Origin: Chengkuizengella marina
Lineage (GTDB): Bacteria > Bacillota > Bacilli > Paenibacillales > KCTC-33759
Direction: 5' to 3'
DNA length: 64,000 nucleotides
NCBI RefSeq assembly: GCF_009910845.1
Contig: NZ_SIJB01000029.1
Span: 1 to 64,000, forward strand
This document shows, one piece after another, positions 52,727-62,038 of this stretch. A model generated the notes under the pieces. The model had not been told where the DNA came from. It worked only from the letters and a program-made list of their open reading frames with translations, and did no database searches. Each line of letters begins with the position of its first letter. Positions within the stretch are counted from its first letter, which is position 1. A program made the translations under genes and the position numbers.

Positions 52727-53863
52727 ATGAAAATTGTGATTGTTCCTGATTCTTATAAAGGAAGTTTATCAGCATTTGATGTAGGGAACACAATAAAGGA
52801 AGGTCTTGCTTCATCCATGAAAGGTGTAGAATTTGAAGTTATTCCAATGGCTGATGGAGGAGAAGGAACGCTAGACACATTGATTTCTGCTACAAACGGT
52901 AAACTGAAGTCTGTTGAAGTAACGGGTGCAATGGGAAAAACTATTACTACTTGTTATGGAATACTAGGAGATGATAAGACAGTAGTGATAGAAATCGCTA
53001 AAATCGTTGGACTCCCAATGGTTTCAACAGATCAAAGAAATCCAATGTTAGCTACAACAGCTGGGATTGGTGAGATCATGCTTCATGTTATGTCTCTTGG
53101 TTTTCGTCATTTTATCATTGGCCTTGGCGGCAGTGCTACTAATGATGGTGGAATAGGAATGTTAACTGCTTTAGGGGTTACATTTTTGAATCACAAAGGA
53201 GAAAGAGTAGTGGAATCTAATGCATCCTCATTGCAAGAAATTCATGAGGCCGATTTTTCTACACTTGATTCACGATTAAAAGAATGTGAGATTAAAATTG
53301 CTAGTGATGTTGAAAACCCACTATGTGGTGATTACGGTGCGACCGCTGTATTTGGTCCACAAAAAGGAGCAACAAAGCAACAAGTAAAAGTATTAGATGT
53401 TGCCTTGAGTAAATATGCATCACTCATTGAACTACATTTACATGATTCTTTTCAAAACAAACCTGGAGCTGGTGCGGCTGGTGGTTTAGGTTTTGCTTTA
53501 TTAACTTTAGAAGGTCAAATGTTCTCAGGTGCGAAAATATGTATTGACACTACAGGATTAAGGGAGAAATTAAAGGATGCAGATTTGGTTATAACTGGTG
53601 AAGGACAAAGTGATTACCAGACACTTTACGGAAAAGTTCCCATACAAATTGCGAAATTAGCAAAAGCATATCAGGTTGACACTATACTCATATCAGGTGC
53701 ACTAGGTGAAGGTTATGAGAAGTTACATGAATTTTTTAATAGTTGTCATTCTATTGCTCCAGGACCTATGACATTAGAACATGCAATGAAGTACACTAAA
53801 CCGAATTTATTTGAAAAAGCCCGTAATATTGGGCAGTTACTGAATTTAGGTTTTATTAAATAA
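52727..53863 (+). CDS. Glycerate kinase (type 1)
   Basis: 378-residue enzyme phosphorylating glycerate, entering it into glycolysis. The N-terminal MKIVIVPDSYKGSLSA, the GADGGEGT-like MADGGEGTLDTL near 42 and the glycine-rich GLGGSATNDGGIGML near 128 and AGAAGGLGFALL near 248 identify the GarK/GlxK family. SD AAGGAAGG precedes ATG 52727. No glyoxylate-pathway genes are adjacent. Confidence 0.95.
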   Translation: MKIVIVPDSYKGSLSAFDVGNTIKEGLASSMKGVEFEVIPMADGGEGTLDTLISATNGKLKSVEVTGAMGKTITTCYGILGDDKTVVIEIAKIVGLPMVSTDQRNPMLATTAGIGEIMLHVMSLGFRHFIIGLGGSATNDGGIGMLTALGVTFLNHKGERVVESNASSLQEIHEADFSTLDSRLKECEIKIASDVENPLCGDYGATAVFGPQKGATKQQVKVLDVALSKYASLIELHLHDSFQNKPGAGAAGGLGFALLTLEGQMFSGAKICIDTTGLREKLKDADLVITGEGQSDYQTLYGKVPIQIAKLAKAYQVDTILISGALGEGYEKLHEFFNSCHSIAPGPMTLEHAMKYTKPNLFEKARNIGQLLNLGFIK

Positions 53864-53968
53864 AAATAGAAGATAATAAAGATGTCCATTTTTTACATGA
53901 TGGGTTTTTACAAATATGCTAGAATATTGTACAAATGATTGAATGAAGTATGAGGAGGATATGATGTA

Positions 53969-54330
53969 ATGATTAAACGCATTGCAACCGTAGCTATTTA
54001 CGTTGAAGATCAACAAAAAGCGAAACAATTTTGGACTGAAAAGGTAGGGTTTGAAGTTGCTGTTGAATTTCCAATGGGACGAATGCATTCTGGTTAGAAG
54101 TAAGACCTAAAGGAGCTCAGTCTCATTTAGTTATTTATCCTAAAACGATGATGCAGGATTGGAATGAAAAGAAGCCATCTATCGTATTTGAATGTGAGGA
54201 TATCAATGAAACTTACGAAATGTTAAAAGCAAATGGAGTTTCTCTTGCGGGTGAACCTAAAAAGATGGAATGGGGTACATTTGTACAGTTTAATGATGAG
54301 GATGGAAATGAGTTTGTATTAAAAGGTTAG
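53969..54330 (+). pseudogene. Frameshifted VOC-family protein
   Basis: The reading from ATG 53969 gives MIKRIATVAIYVEDQQKAKQ..EKVGFEVAVEFPMGR and then runs into a TAG at about 54096. In the next frame the continuation NAFWLEVRPKGAQSHLVIYP ... DINETYEMLKANGVSLAGEPKKMEWG ... DEDGNEFVLKG completes the family's C-terminus. One missing base near 54077 explains the break. SD GAGGAGGATATG precedes the ATG and a terminator follows. Two other VOC genes lie within 3.5 kb. Confidence 0.82.
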
Positions 54331-54352
54331 AAAATTAATAAGCATAAGATTC

Positions 54353-54381
54353 AATAACCTCTTTTAGGGGTTATTTTTTTG
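54353..54381 (+). terminator. Terminator behind the broken VOC gene
   Basis: AATAACCT / GGGGTTATT stem followed by seven T. Confidence 0.85.
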
Positions 54382-54522
54382 TAAATAAAACCTTAAGACT
54401 TTAGATGTAAAATCATTATAGTCTAAATGAGTATAAGAAGATCAACTTATATACTGATGTTAATGAGGTTAATTAACTTTAAACTAAAAGAATCAAATCA
54501 ATTTAAGGATGTGTGTTGTTGA

Positions 54523-54981
54523 ATGATTAAAGGACTTTATGAAGCTCATTTACCTGTTAAAGATTTATCTCGTTCAATTGAATTTTATGAAAAATTAGGA
54601 CTAGAATTAGCCAGTAAAAATGAAAAGGTTGTTTTTTTCTGGATAGAAAAAGGAAAGAGTTGGTTAGGGTTATGGGAGTCTGAAAAAGTAAACACACCTT
54701 ATCACCCTTCTTTAAGACATATTGCTTTTCAAGTTGATTTAAATGACATAAGACAAGCAAAACACTGGTTATTGGAGAGAGGGATTGAAGTTCGTGAAGA
54801 GTTTGGTATTACACCTAAAGAACCCATCGTATTGTTAAACAAACCTCATGCTCATGCAGCGATCTACTTTCATGATCCCGATGGCAACTCACTTGAATTG
54901 ATTACTCCACTTCAAATTGATGATGCAAAAGTAGATGTAAATAATAAATCCTATTTAAGTGAATGGAAAGAAAAAGAATAA
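54523..54981 (+). CDS. VOC-family (fosfomycin-resistance-like) protein
   Basis: 152-residue metalloenzyme of the vicinal oxygen chelate superfamily, with two beta-alpha-beta-beta-beta halves. The candidate metal ligands are His in EAHLPVKDLSRSIEFY (about 8), His in RHIAFQVDL near 66 and Glu in DPDGNSLELITP near 128. The AAIYFHDPDGN segment is typical of glyoxalase and FosB-like proteins. Without a partner, the reaction (thiol transfer, isomerisation or dioxygenation) cannot be told. ATG 54523 lies near the weak SD AAGGATGTG. Confidence 0.9.
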   Translation: MIKGLYEAHLPVKDLSRSIEFYEKLGLELASKNEKVVFFWIEKGKSWLGLWESEKVNTPYHPSLRHIAFQVDLNDIRQAKHWLLERGIEVREEFGITPKEPIVLLNKPHAHAAIYFHDPDGNSLELITPLQIDDAKVDVNNKSYLSEWKEKE

Positions 54982-54984
54982 GCA

Positions 54985-55016
54985 AATAAGGACGCTAAGT
55001 AGCGTTCTTATTTTGT
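54985..55016 (+). terminator. Terminator behind the VOC gene
   Basis: AATAAGGACGCT / AGCGTTCTTATT stem followed by T residues. Confidence 0.85.
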
Positions 55017-55170
55017 GTTTATGCAATGCCTGACAAAATAGCAACTACATCTTTAGTAGGAGAAAACGTTTAGTCCAATAGAGTAGAAGCATTTCAAACC
55101 TATTCCCGACGTTTATTTTAATAAATGAAAGTAAACTTAAAGTATAGAAAAACAAAGGAGAGTGTTTGAG

Positions 55171-55899
55171 ATGAAAAATAAAGTAGTTATGATAACCGGA
55201 GCATCAAAAGGTTTAGGTAAAGCTTTAGCACTAGCATTTGCCAAACAAGGTGATGATTTAGCGATTTGCGCTAGGGGGCAGGAAGCATTGAATGCGATCC
55301 ACAATGAACTAAAACAGTATAATATCCAAGTATTGGCGGTAAAAGCAGATGCTTCTAATTCACGAGATGTAGAACGTTTTGTAGCTTTAACAGAGGATGT
55401 GTTTGGACATATTGATGTACTAATAAATAATGCTTCTATTTTAGGTCCTAGTCCAATGCCATATTTATTGGATTACCCTGAAGAGGATTTTGAACAAGTA
55501 TTAAAAGTAAATACAGTTGGTCCTTTTCTAGTTACACGTAGAGTCATTGCCGATATGATGCAACGAAAACAAGGTTCTATCATTAATGTTACTTCTGAAG
55601 CGGGTAATGTGGGATATGCTGGCTGGGGAGCTTATGGTATTTCTAAATTTGCAATAGAAGGATTAACAGAAACTTGGGCTGATGAAGTCGATGGTAATGG
55701 AGTTAGAGTGAATATGGTTGATCCAGGGGAAATGGATACAGAGATGCACGCTTTAGCAGTACCAAATACAGATTATGAATTAGCAGATCCAAATGATCTA
55801 ACGGATGTATTTATTTACCTAGCTTCAGATGAATCAAATCACATCAATGGGAAAAGGTTTAGTGCACAAGAGTTTGTGAGAGGAGGTGAATCATTATGA
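55171..55899 (+). CDS. Short-chain dehydrogenase/reductase
   Basis: 242-residue NAD(P)-dependent oxidoreductase with the cofactor motif TGASKGLG (about 9-16), NNASILGPSP near 88 and the active-site pattern with Ser in NVTSEAG near 138 and YGISKFA near 155 (Tyr-x3-Lys). ATG 55171 is chosen (AAAGGAG 10 bases upstream); GTG 55162 abuts the SD. It is the first gene of an overlapping operon with a QueA-like protein and a VOC protein; both junctions overlap by four bases, which suggests joint function. Confidence 0.92.
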   Translation: MKNKVVMITGASKGLGKALALAFAKQGDDLAICARGQEALNAIHNELKQYNIQVLAVKADASNSRDVERFVALTEDVFGHIDVLINNASILGPSPMPYLLDYPEEDFEQVLKVNTVGPFLVTRRVIADMMQRKQGSIINVTSEAGNVGYAGWGAYGISKFAIEGLTETWADEVDGNGVRVNMVDPGEMDTEMHALAVPNTDYELADPNDLTDVFIYLASDESNHINGKRFSAQEFVRGGESL

Positions 55900-56936
55900 A
55901 TGCAGTAGCAATGAAATTTAAAATTCCAGAGCAGTTGAATGCAGCTAAACCTCCTGAACGGAGAGGGATTCGTAGAGATTTCGTACGAATGATGGTTTTA
56001 AATCGAGGTAATGGAGAAGTAGAACATGCTACATTTTATGATTTAGATCAATATTTGAAAAAGGGAGATATTCTCATTTTAAACAATAGTAGAACAGTGC
56101 CTGCAATATTATATGCTGAGCAGATAAGGAACAACAAAACGATAAATCCCAAAGTAGAAATTAGGCTAGCACATCGGAAAACAGAGAAAAGTTGGGAAGT
56201 TTTAATTGTTTCAGATCATGTGAAAGATGGCGATCAATTGAGATTTTCAACTAAACTAGGTGCAACAATCAGCATAATTGCTAATAGAGAACCATTTTAT
56301 AAGTTGCATTTTTCATTAACAGGTACACAATTATACAATGAGATTTATTCATTGGGAGAACCCGTTCGTTATGAGTACATTCAGGGGGAATGGGACTTGA
56401 ATTATTATCAAACTGTATATGCATCCGTGCCAGGTTCTGTTGAAATGCCTTCTGCTGGTCGAGCTTTTAGCTGGGAGTTGTTATTAAAATTACAACGTAA
56501 AGGAGTTCATATAGCCTTCTTACAACTTCATACAGGTTTAAGCTACTTGTTAGACGATAAATATCACCAAGAGCCATCTGAAAATACGGAAAGTTATCAA
56601 ATCCCACAAGAAACAGTTGAACTCATTCAAAGGTCAAAGCAAAATGGAGGAAAAGTAATTGCAGTAGGTACAACTGTAGTTAGAGCACTAGAAACGGCAG
56701 TGAATGAGCAAGGGAATTTGATCGAAAAATCAGGGTGGACGAATTTATACATTACGAAGAACTACCCACTTAAAGTTGTTGATGGATTAATTACAGGATT
56801 GCATGAACCAGAAGCGAGTCACCTGCAGCTATTATCAGCATTTATTAACGAGGAAGATCTAATGGAGGCATATCATCAAGCTATTAAAGAGTCCTACTTG
56901 TGGCATGAGTTTGGCGATATGAATTTAATTCTATGA
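55896..56936 (+). CDS. QueA-like S-adenosylmethionine:tRNA ribosyltransferase-isomerase (paralogue)
   Basis: 346-residue protein with the QueA fold. It retains recognisable but altered QueA signatures: LNNSRTVPAIL near 62, VYASVPGSVEMPSAGRAFSW near 175 (QueA normally ends in SVAAPTAGLHFT), LHTGLSYL near 216, VGTTVVRALETA near 258 and the C-terminal HEFGDMNLIL (QueA: HEFGDSMLIL). Canonical QueA makes the epoxyqueuosine cyclopentane from SAM on tRNA. The altered residues and its overlap with SDR and VOC genes suggest a different, uncharacterised reaction. Confidence 0.82.
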   Translation: MNAVAMKFKIPEQLNAAKPPERRGIRRDFVRMMVLNRGNGEVEHATFYDLDQYLKKGDILILNNSRTVPAILYAEQIRNNKTINPKVEIRLAHRKTEKSWEVLIVSDHVKDGDQLRFSTKLGATISIIANREPFYKLHFSLTGTQLYNEIYSLGEPVRYEYIQGEWDLNYYQTVYASVPGSVEMPSAGRAFSWELLLKLQRKGVHIAFLQLHTGLSYLLDDKYHQEPSENTESYQIPQETVELIQRSKQNGGKVIAVGTTVVRALETAVNEQGNLIEKSGWTNLYITKNYPLKVVDGLITGLHEPEASHLQLLSAFINEEDLMEAYHQAIKESYLWHEFGDMNLIL

Positions 56937-57301
56937 ACAATATCCAAAGTGTTCACCATGTTGCGATCGAAGTAAGTGACTTAAGTCGTTCTATCGAATT
57001 TTACAAGTCTATAGGTTTTACAATAGAGCAGTCATTAGATTTTCAAGGTGAGGAAATGATGTTTTTAGTAAATGGGCATTTTCGGTTGGAGCTTTATGAA
57101 GTTAAAGGTGTACGTTATAAAAGAAATGATGATAAGCAGATGCACTTAGCTTTTGAAGTGGAAAGTTGGAAGGAATTGTTGAACTGGATCGATGCTGTAA
57201 AATTAGAAATTACAGAGGGTCCCTTTATGTTGGAAAATGGGTGGAGGACAATATTTGTGAAAGGGTACGATGGTGAAATACTTGAATTTATGCAATGTTA
57301 A
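56933..57301 (+). CDS. VOC-family protein in the QueA-like operon
   Basis: 122-residue single-domain VOC protein. VHHVAIEVSDLSRSIEFYKSIGFTIEQ (about 6-32) provides a metal His and QMHLAFEVES near 64 a second; the terminal GYDGEILEFMQC holds a Glu. It overlaps the QueA-like gene by ATGA and ends in a strong terminator, so it is the last gene of the SDR / QueA-like / VOC unit. Confidence 0.9.
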   Translation: MNNIQSVHHVAIEVSDLSRSIEFYKSIGFTIEQSLDFQGEEMMFLVNGHFRLELYEVKGVRYKRNDDKQMHLAFEVESWKELLNWIDAVKLEITEGPFMLENGWRTIFVKGYDGEILEFMQC

Positions 57302-57311
57302 AAAGAAGATT

Positions 57312-57360
57312 AGAATCAAACAAAAAGGTAGATAGTCCAACATATGTTTGATTCTTTTTG
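57312..57360. terminator. Terminator between the VOC gene and the TetR gene
   Basis: AGAATCAAACA / TGTTTGATTCT 11-bp stem with a T-run on the plus side. Confidence 0.9.
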
Positions 57361-57373
57361 CATTCTAAAAATA

Positions 57374-57985
57374 CTATGAAGAATTAGTTTTGGGATGAAA
57401 TAAATGAATTCCCTGTCTAATAAGATTTTCCCAGAAAGGATGATCTGGGGGATCAAACACGGATATAGCTAACCCATTTAAGTAGGAGAAGTAAGAGGCG
57501 AATATAGCTTCAGGGTTCTTCTCATCTAATTCTCCTAATTTTTGACCCTCAATAATAATAGGCATTACGGCATCTCTTGTTTCATTATAAAAGGTGAAGA
57601 GCTCTTCCATTAGTTCAGGGAAACTATTTTGACGCCCTAAAACATAATGTACTAATGCAAATTTTTGTTTGTTATATGTAAATCCCTTAACTTGATATCT
57701 TATCATTTCGCTTATCCGCTTAAGTGGAGATCCATTAATTTCATGAATAAAGAAATAAGATTTTCTAAGTTCATTTATAGGAATAAGGACAGCTTCTTTA
57801 AACAAATTATCCTTATTTTCAAAATAATAATTAATCATTCCAAAACTAACGCCTGAAGCTTGGGCGATTTTTGAAATGGTAGTGTTGTGATACCCGTCAT
57901 TAGAAAACAACGCTATGGCAGTCGTTAATATTTTTTCTTTTTTTTCTTCCCGCAATTTGTCGTTAACACCTTTAGGTCGTGGCAT
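57374..57985 (-). CDS. TetR/AcrR-family regulator
   Basis: 203-residue repressor. The N-terminal helix-turn-helix (about 15-60) has NTTISKIAQASGVSFGMINYYFENKDNLFKEA, and the C-terminal ligand domain is helical. It is divergent from the MFS transporter. A perfect 28-bp palindrome covering the -10 region of the transporter promoter is the likely operator. ATG 57985 follows TTAGGAGGAA on the minus strand. Confidence 0.92.
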   Translation of the reverse strand: MPRPKGVNDKLREEKKEKILTTAIALFSNDGYHNTTISKIAQASGVSFGMINYYFENKDNLFKEAVLIPINELRKSYFFIHEINGSPLKRISEMIRYQVKGFTYNKQKFALVHYVLGRQNSFPELMEELFTFYNETRDAVMPIIIEGQKLGELDEKNPEAIFASYFSYLNGLAISVFDPPDHPFWENLIRQGIHLFHPKTNSS

Positions 57986-58124
57986 GAGATTCCTCCTAAA
58001 ATTATCCCTTAATTAAACTTCCTTTGCTGTTATAAGAGTAGGAAAGCATAACTTCATTATCAAGTCCAATATAGCGTTCTAACAAATATTTGTAAAGTTT
58101 ATAGTCACAATCGAGAAATAAAGC

Positions 58125-58154
58125 TTTACACAATAGAAATTATGGTGATATAAT
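58125..58154 (+). promoter_or_regulatory. Promoter of the MFS gene
   Basis: TTTACA (58125-58130), 18-base spacer, TATAAT (58149-58154), overlapping the palindrome at 58151-58178. Confidence 0.75.
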
Positions 58155-58178
58155 TTGATTGATTAATCAATCAAATTA
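58151..58178. promoter_or_regulatory. Perfect 28-bp palindrome, likely TetR operator
   Basis: TAATTTGATTGATT-AATCAATCAAATTA is a perfect palindrome spanning the -10 box and the predicted start of MFS transcription, about 20 bases before the MFS start. Confidence 0.78.
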
Positions 58179-58199
58179 ATTGATAATGAGGTGTTCTTG

Positions 58200-59471
58200 T
58201 TGAATGAGTCCATCATAACTCCATTAAAAAATAAAAACTTTCGCAACTTGTTTATTTCACAAGTCATATCAGATATAGGGACATGGTTTGATATGACTGC
58301 AATCATTGTGCTTCTTGCCTATCATTGGAATTTAGGGGCTGTATCAATAGCGGTATATACTGTTTCTATCGGTTTGCCTTGGGTCATATTCGGTCCGTTT
58401 GCAGGTGTATGGGTGGATAAACTTCCTAAAAAAACGGTTATGATTTTAAGTGATGTGTTTAGGGGAATTTTGGTTTTATTTTTGTTAATTGCCCCGAATC
58501 TATATTTTGTTGTTTTGATTATGGTATGTAAAGGCCTGTTTAGTGCATTGTTTGAACCTGCAAAACAGACTTCAATTAAGTTATTGCTTTCAGAAGACCA
58601 ATTATTAAATGCAAATTCACTTAGTCAGCTTTCATTTCAAAGTTCAAGGATCATTGGACCTGCTTTGGGTAGTTTATTGTTGGTTTTTTCAACGCCACAA
58701 ACTGCTTTTATTATCGATGGATTTTCTTTTTTTATTTCAGCAATTATTCTTTTCATGATCCCTCTTAATCAATATGAAAAGTATCTTTCTACTACGCATG
58801 TAAATGAGACGGGTCAAAAGAAACTTGCAACAAAAATGAAAGATTTTTCTAGAGATTTTAAAGAAGGAATTCAGCATATCTTTTCAAATAGAATACTAAT
58901 TATACTTATTTTATATATAACAGGAGTAAATTTTGTTATCTTCTTGTTTGAAAGTCTATCGGTATTGTTAGCGAAACAAATGGAGTTTAGTGAGGAATCA
59001 ATAGGTATTTTTGTAAGCGTGTCAGGAATAGGGGCTGTTGCAGGAGCCATTATTACCAGTAGACTAGGGGTAAAGATTAATAAATTCTCTTTGATGATCT
59101 ATTCTTCTCTGTTTCTATCTTTTATTTTGGGTATGGTAGGTTTTGGTGGGTTTGGTGTATTGCCTCCTAATCTTTTATTATGGCTTATAGTGTGGTTTCT
59201 ATTGGGATTGTTTTTAGCTATTATATCTGTTTGTTATAGTACTTTGCTTCAAATAAACACACCTACTGATCTAATGGGCAGAGTATCAAGCACTGCGAAT
59301 GCATTTGGAACAATTGCACTGGTGGTTGCACCATTATTGGGTTCGTTCCTTGCTCAATGGATTCAAATTGGAGGAGTATTTTTATTATCTGGTTTGATCA
59401 TGCTGACGATATGTTTAGCCTCTTTTATTTACTTAAAACAAAACAAAGTTCATGAATTGAATCATAGTTAG
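58200..59471 (+). CDS. MFS transporter
   Basis: About 423-residue major facilitator with 10-12 predicted transmembrane segments. It has the motif-A region GVWVDKLPKKTVMILSDVFRG near 70-90 (G-x3-D-R/K-x-G/R-R/K type) and the repeated N- and C-terminal bundles of EntS-like efflux proteins. Together with the divergent TetR repressor this suggests drug efflux; the substrate is unknown. TTG 58200 follows GAGGTG; GTG 58191 is inside the SD. Confidence 0.9.
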   Translation: MNESIITPLKNKNFRNLFISQVISDIGTWFDMTAIIVLLAYHWNLGAVSIAVYTVSIGLPWVIFGPFAGVWVDKLPKKTVMILSDVFRGILVLFLLIAPNLYFVVLIMVCKGLFSALFEPAKQTSIKLLLSEDQLLNANSLSQLSFQSSRIIGPALGSLLLVFSTPQTAFIIDGFSFFISAIILFMIPLNQYEKYLSTTHVNETGQKKLATKMKDFSRDFKEGIQHIFSNRILIILILYITGVNFVIFLFESLSVLLAKQMEFSEESIGIFVSVSGIGAVAGAIITSRLGVKINKFSLMIYSSLFLSFILGMVGFGGFGVLPPNLLLWLIVWFLLGLFLAIISVCYSTLLQINTPTDLMGRVSSTANAFGTIALVVAPLLGSFLAQWIQIGGVFLLSGLIMLTICLASFIYLKQNKVHELNHS

Positions 59472-59573
59472 AACTTTTTGTCTTTTTGGAATGAACTCCA
59501 CTTCCGTCCAATCAATATAACTGTTCCTTGAATAAAATGGAGCAAAGATAAATATTGAAAGGAGTTTGTTGTT

Positions 59574-61634
59574 ATGGTAATCAACGTACCTGAAGAAGAA
59601 CCTACAATCAATGCTGCCTTGGTAGCAGCTTCTCAAGGTGACACCATCAGAGTCGCCGCTATCACTTGTAATGAATCTATAGTCATAAGTGGAGCAAATT
59701 TAAACCGAATACGAATTGTAGGGGCAGGGATTGGGAAAACGATCATTGATGGAACAGGTCTTCCAGATGGTTCTATCGGTATAAATATTTTGGACTCTAA
59801 TTTCGTCACGATTGAAAATCTATCTGTTCGATGCTTCAGCGGAACTGGTATTCAGATTGAATCAAATGAAAACATTATTCATAAAGTTGAGGTAACAAAA
59901 AATGGGGAGGATGGTGTTTTCATTGATTCAAATGGATCTAGAAATATGATCATGTCATCAGTAATAAATGGAAACACATTTAATGGTATCTTGATTATGA
60001 ATGGATCGATAAGTAATTATGTAGTGTCTAACTGTGTTTCAAGTAATCTAATTGAAGGGATACGTATAGTTGGTGATAATAATTTAGTTCTAAAAAATTT
60101 CATTAAAGGAAACTTAGAGGAGGGTATAACAACAAGAGCAGCAAACAATTTAATTATTAATAATTTGATTTTAAATAATCTTTCTGGATTACAGAACAAT
60201 GCGAATGATTTTGTTTTTGCAAATAAAATATTTAAGAATATAAATGATGGGATAGAAAACTGCAGTGTTATGAATTTATATTGGGCAAATGATATAAGAT
60301 GTAATGGTGACATGGGGATACGACTTAGAGGTGGAGCACAACATAGAGTCATAAATAATACGATCATTAACAGTGGAAATATAGGGATTGAAATTGTAGA
60401 GGGTATCAATGACAACTTGATCGATAATAACTGTATCAAAAATAATGTGAATCAAGGCATACAAATTAACCCTAATTCTAACGATAACGTCATCCGATCC
60501 AACAAATTAGCTGGTAATGCACCAGATATAGCTAATGAAGGGATGGGAACATTATTTGATGATAACCGCTGTACAACAAGTGATCCTCCTGGTTTGTGTA
60601 ATGAAGATAACGAGATCTTCGTAAAAGAGGGTCAGAATATTCAAACTGCGATAGACAATGTTCCTAGTGAAGGTTTTACAATACGAGTAGGAAAAGGAAC
60701 CTTTAATGAGGCACTGACAATCAATAACACAGATGGAAATCGAGATAAAATTCGAATCATTGGTGCGGGTAGAGGTAAAACGATTATTGATGGGACGGAT
60801 CTACCTGGGGTTACTGGAATTGACATCGAGGCCAGGTTCATAACAATCGAAAATCTGACTGTTCAAAACTTCGAAAATCGTGGAATTGCAATTGATGCAG
60901 ATGATAATATATTATCATGTGTGCAAGTAATTGATAATCAATTCAGTGGTATTGAGATCAGTTTTGATTCAGAAAGAAATATGCTTATCAATTGTGAATC
61001 TAGAAAGAATACAGGCGATGGAATTGTTACTAACGGGAATAACAATTATGTCATTAGTAGTAAATCTAATAAAAATGGTGGTAATGGTATACGTTTAAGA
61101 GGTAACTTTAACTTAGCACTTAATAATTTCTGTGAAGCAAATAATAATGATGGAATAGATTCTAGTAATGATTGTTTTATTATTGGTAATTTTGCACTGA
61201 ATAGTGAATTTTCTGATGGTTTTTTTACAGACAATAATAATTTAATTTTATGGAATAAAACAATTGGCAATCCTGGTGAGGGAATATCTACATTAAGCAA
61301 TAATTTAATTTGGGGAAATGTGATATGTAATAATGGGGTTATTGGTATGTTCGTTATATCTTCTAACAGAATCAGAAACAATACCTTAAAGAAGAATGCT
61401 GGGGTTGGTGTATTCAGTAGTGGGGGGGATGTGCGCAACATTATTGACAACAATACTATAGTAAATCATCCAGAAGCAGGGATTTTGTTATTTATGAATA
61501 GTCAAGGTAATGCTGTTCGTTCTAACTGTTTAAAAGGAAATAATCCGGATATAGAGGATAACGGAATGAATAATGTCATTGACGAAAATATTTGTCAAAC
61601 GAGCAATCAACCCGGGGTATGTGAAGATAGTTGA
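59574..61634 (+). CDS. Right-handed parallel beta-helix protein with internal duplication
   Basis: 686-residue protein with no signal peptide or membrane segment. It is made of two related halves of about 340 residues. Each begins with a pectate-lyase/NosD-like start (TINAALVAASQGDTIRVAA and NIQTAIDNVPSEGFTIRVGKG), then KTIIDGTGLP / KTIIDGTDLP, then about a dozen parallel beta-helix coils rich in Asn (NNLIINN-type), and ends in a matching cap (NDNVIRSNKLAGNAPDI and QGNAVRSNCLKGNNPDI) followed by a Cys-containing tail (PPGLC; QPGVC). It may bind or process polysaccharide or be a structural appendage. The ATG follows GAAAGGAG. Confidence 0.87.
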   Translation: MVINVPEEEPTINAALVAASQGDTIRVAAITCNESIVISGANLNRIRIVGAGIGKTIIDGTGLPDGSIGINILDSNFVTIENLSVRCFSGTGIQIESNENIIHKVEVTKNGEDGVFIDSNGSRNMIMSSVINGNTFNGILIMNGSISNYVVSNCVSSNLIEGIRIVGDNNLVLKNFIKGNLEEGITTRAANNLIINNLILNNLSGLQNNANDFVFANKIFKNINDGIENCSVMNLYWANDIRCNGDMGIRLRGGAQHRVINNTIINSGNIGIEIVEGINDNLIDNNCIKNNVNQGIQINPNSNDNVIRSNKLAGNAPDIANEGMGTLFDDNRCTTSDPPGLCNEDNEIFVKEGQNIQTAIDNVPSEGFTIRVGKGTFNEALTINNTDGNRDKIRIIGAGRGKTIIDGTDLPGVTGIDIEARFITIENLTVQNFENRGIAIDADDNILSCVQVIDNQFSGIEISFDSERNMLINCESRKNTGDGIVTNGNNNYVISSKSNKNGGNGIRLRGNFNLALNNFCEANNNDGIDSSNDCFIIGNFALNSEFSDGFFTDNNNLILWNKTIGNPGEGISTLSNNLIWGNVICNNGVIGMFVISSNRIRNNTLKKNAGVGVFSSGGDVRNIIDNNTIVNHPEAGILLFMNSQGNAVRSNCLKGNNPDIEDNGMNNVIDENICQTSNQPGVCEDS

Positions 61635-62038
61635 TTATAAAAAATCAGATAAATATAAAGAGTCTTTCAAAGCGTAATTTTTCTAGAAAGGCTTTTTTAA
61701 ATATGCACTCTTAAAGTATTCAACTACATAATAGAGATACTCGCATAGCAGTTTTCTGTTTTAAAGAATTTATCTGTCTTCATTTTAAAGGCTGTCCAAT
61801 CGGTGAGTTTTCTTTAAATTTGGCTGAATAAATATTCTACTTTAGTGATTCATATGGTTATAGTTTTAAACTTGGAATCTTTCTATAAAATCAAGTATAT
61901 TCTTATCTATTAATAATGATTATACATGATTGTTTATGGTATAATTGTATTGTTTTTTATGAACTGATATAAAGCTACATACACTATAATATAGTAGTGT
62001 TTAAGCCTTTTTTTAATTGCTAGCTAAGGAGGGTAAAT
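61635..62038 (+). other. Intergenic region before the GH43 gene
   Basis: No gene is visible after the terminator (61661-61698). TATAAT occurs at 61940-61945 and 61985-61990, so the xylosidase promoter probably lies here, but no clear -35 box could be chosen. Confidence 0.4.
61661..61698 (+). terminator. Terminator behind the beta-helix gene
   Basis: AGTCTTTC / GAAAGGCT 8-bp stem, with one G-U pair, followed by six T. Confidence 0.8.
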
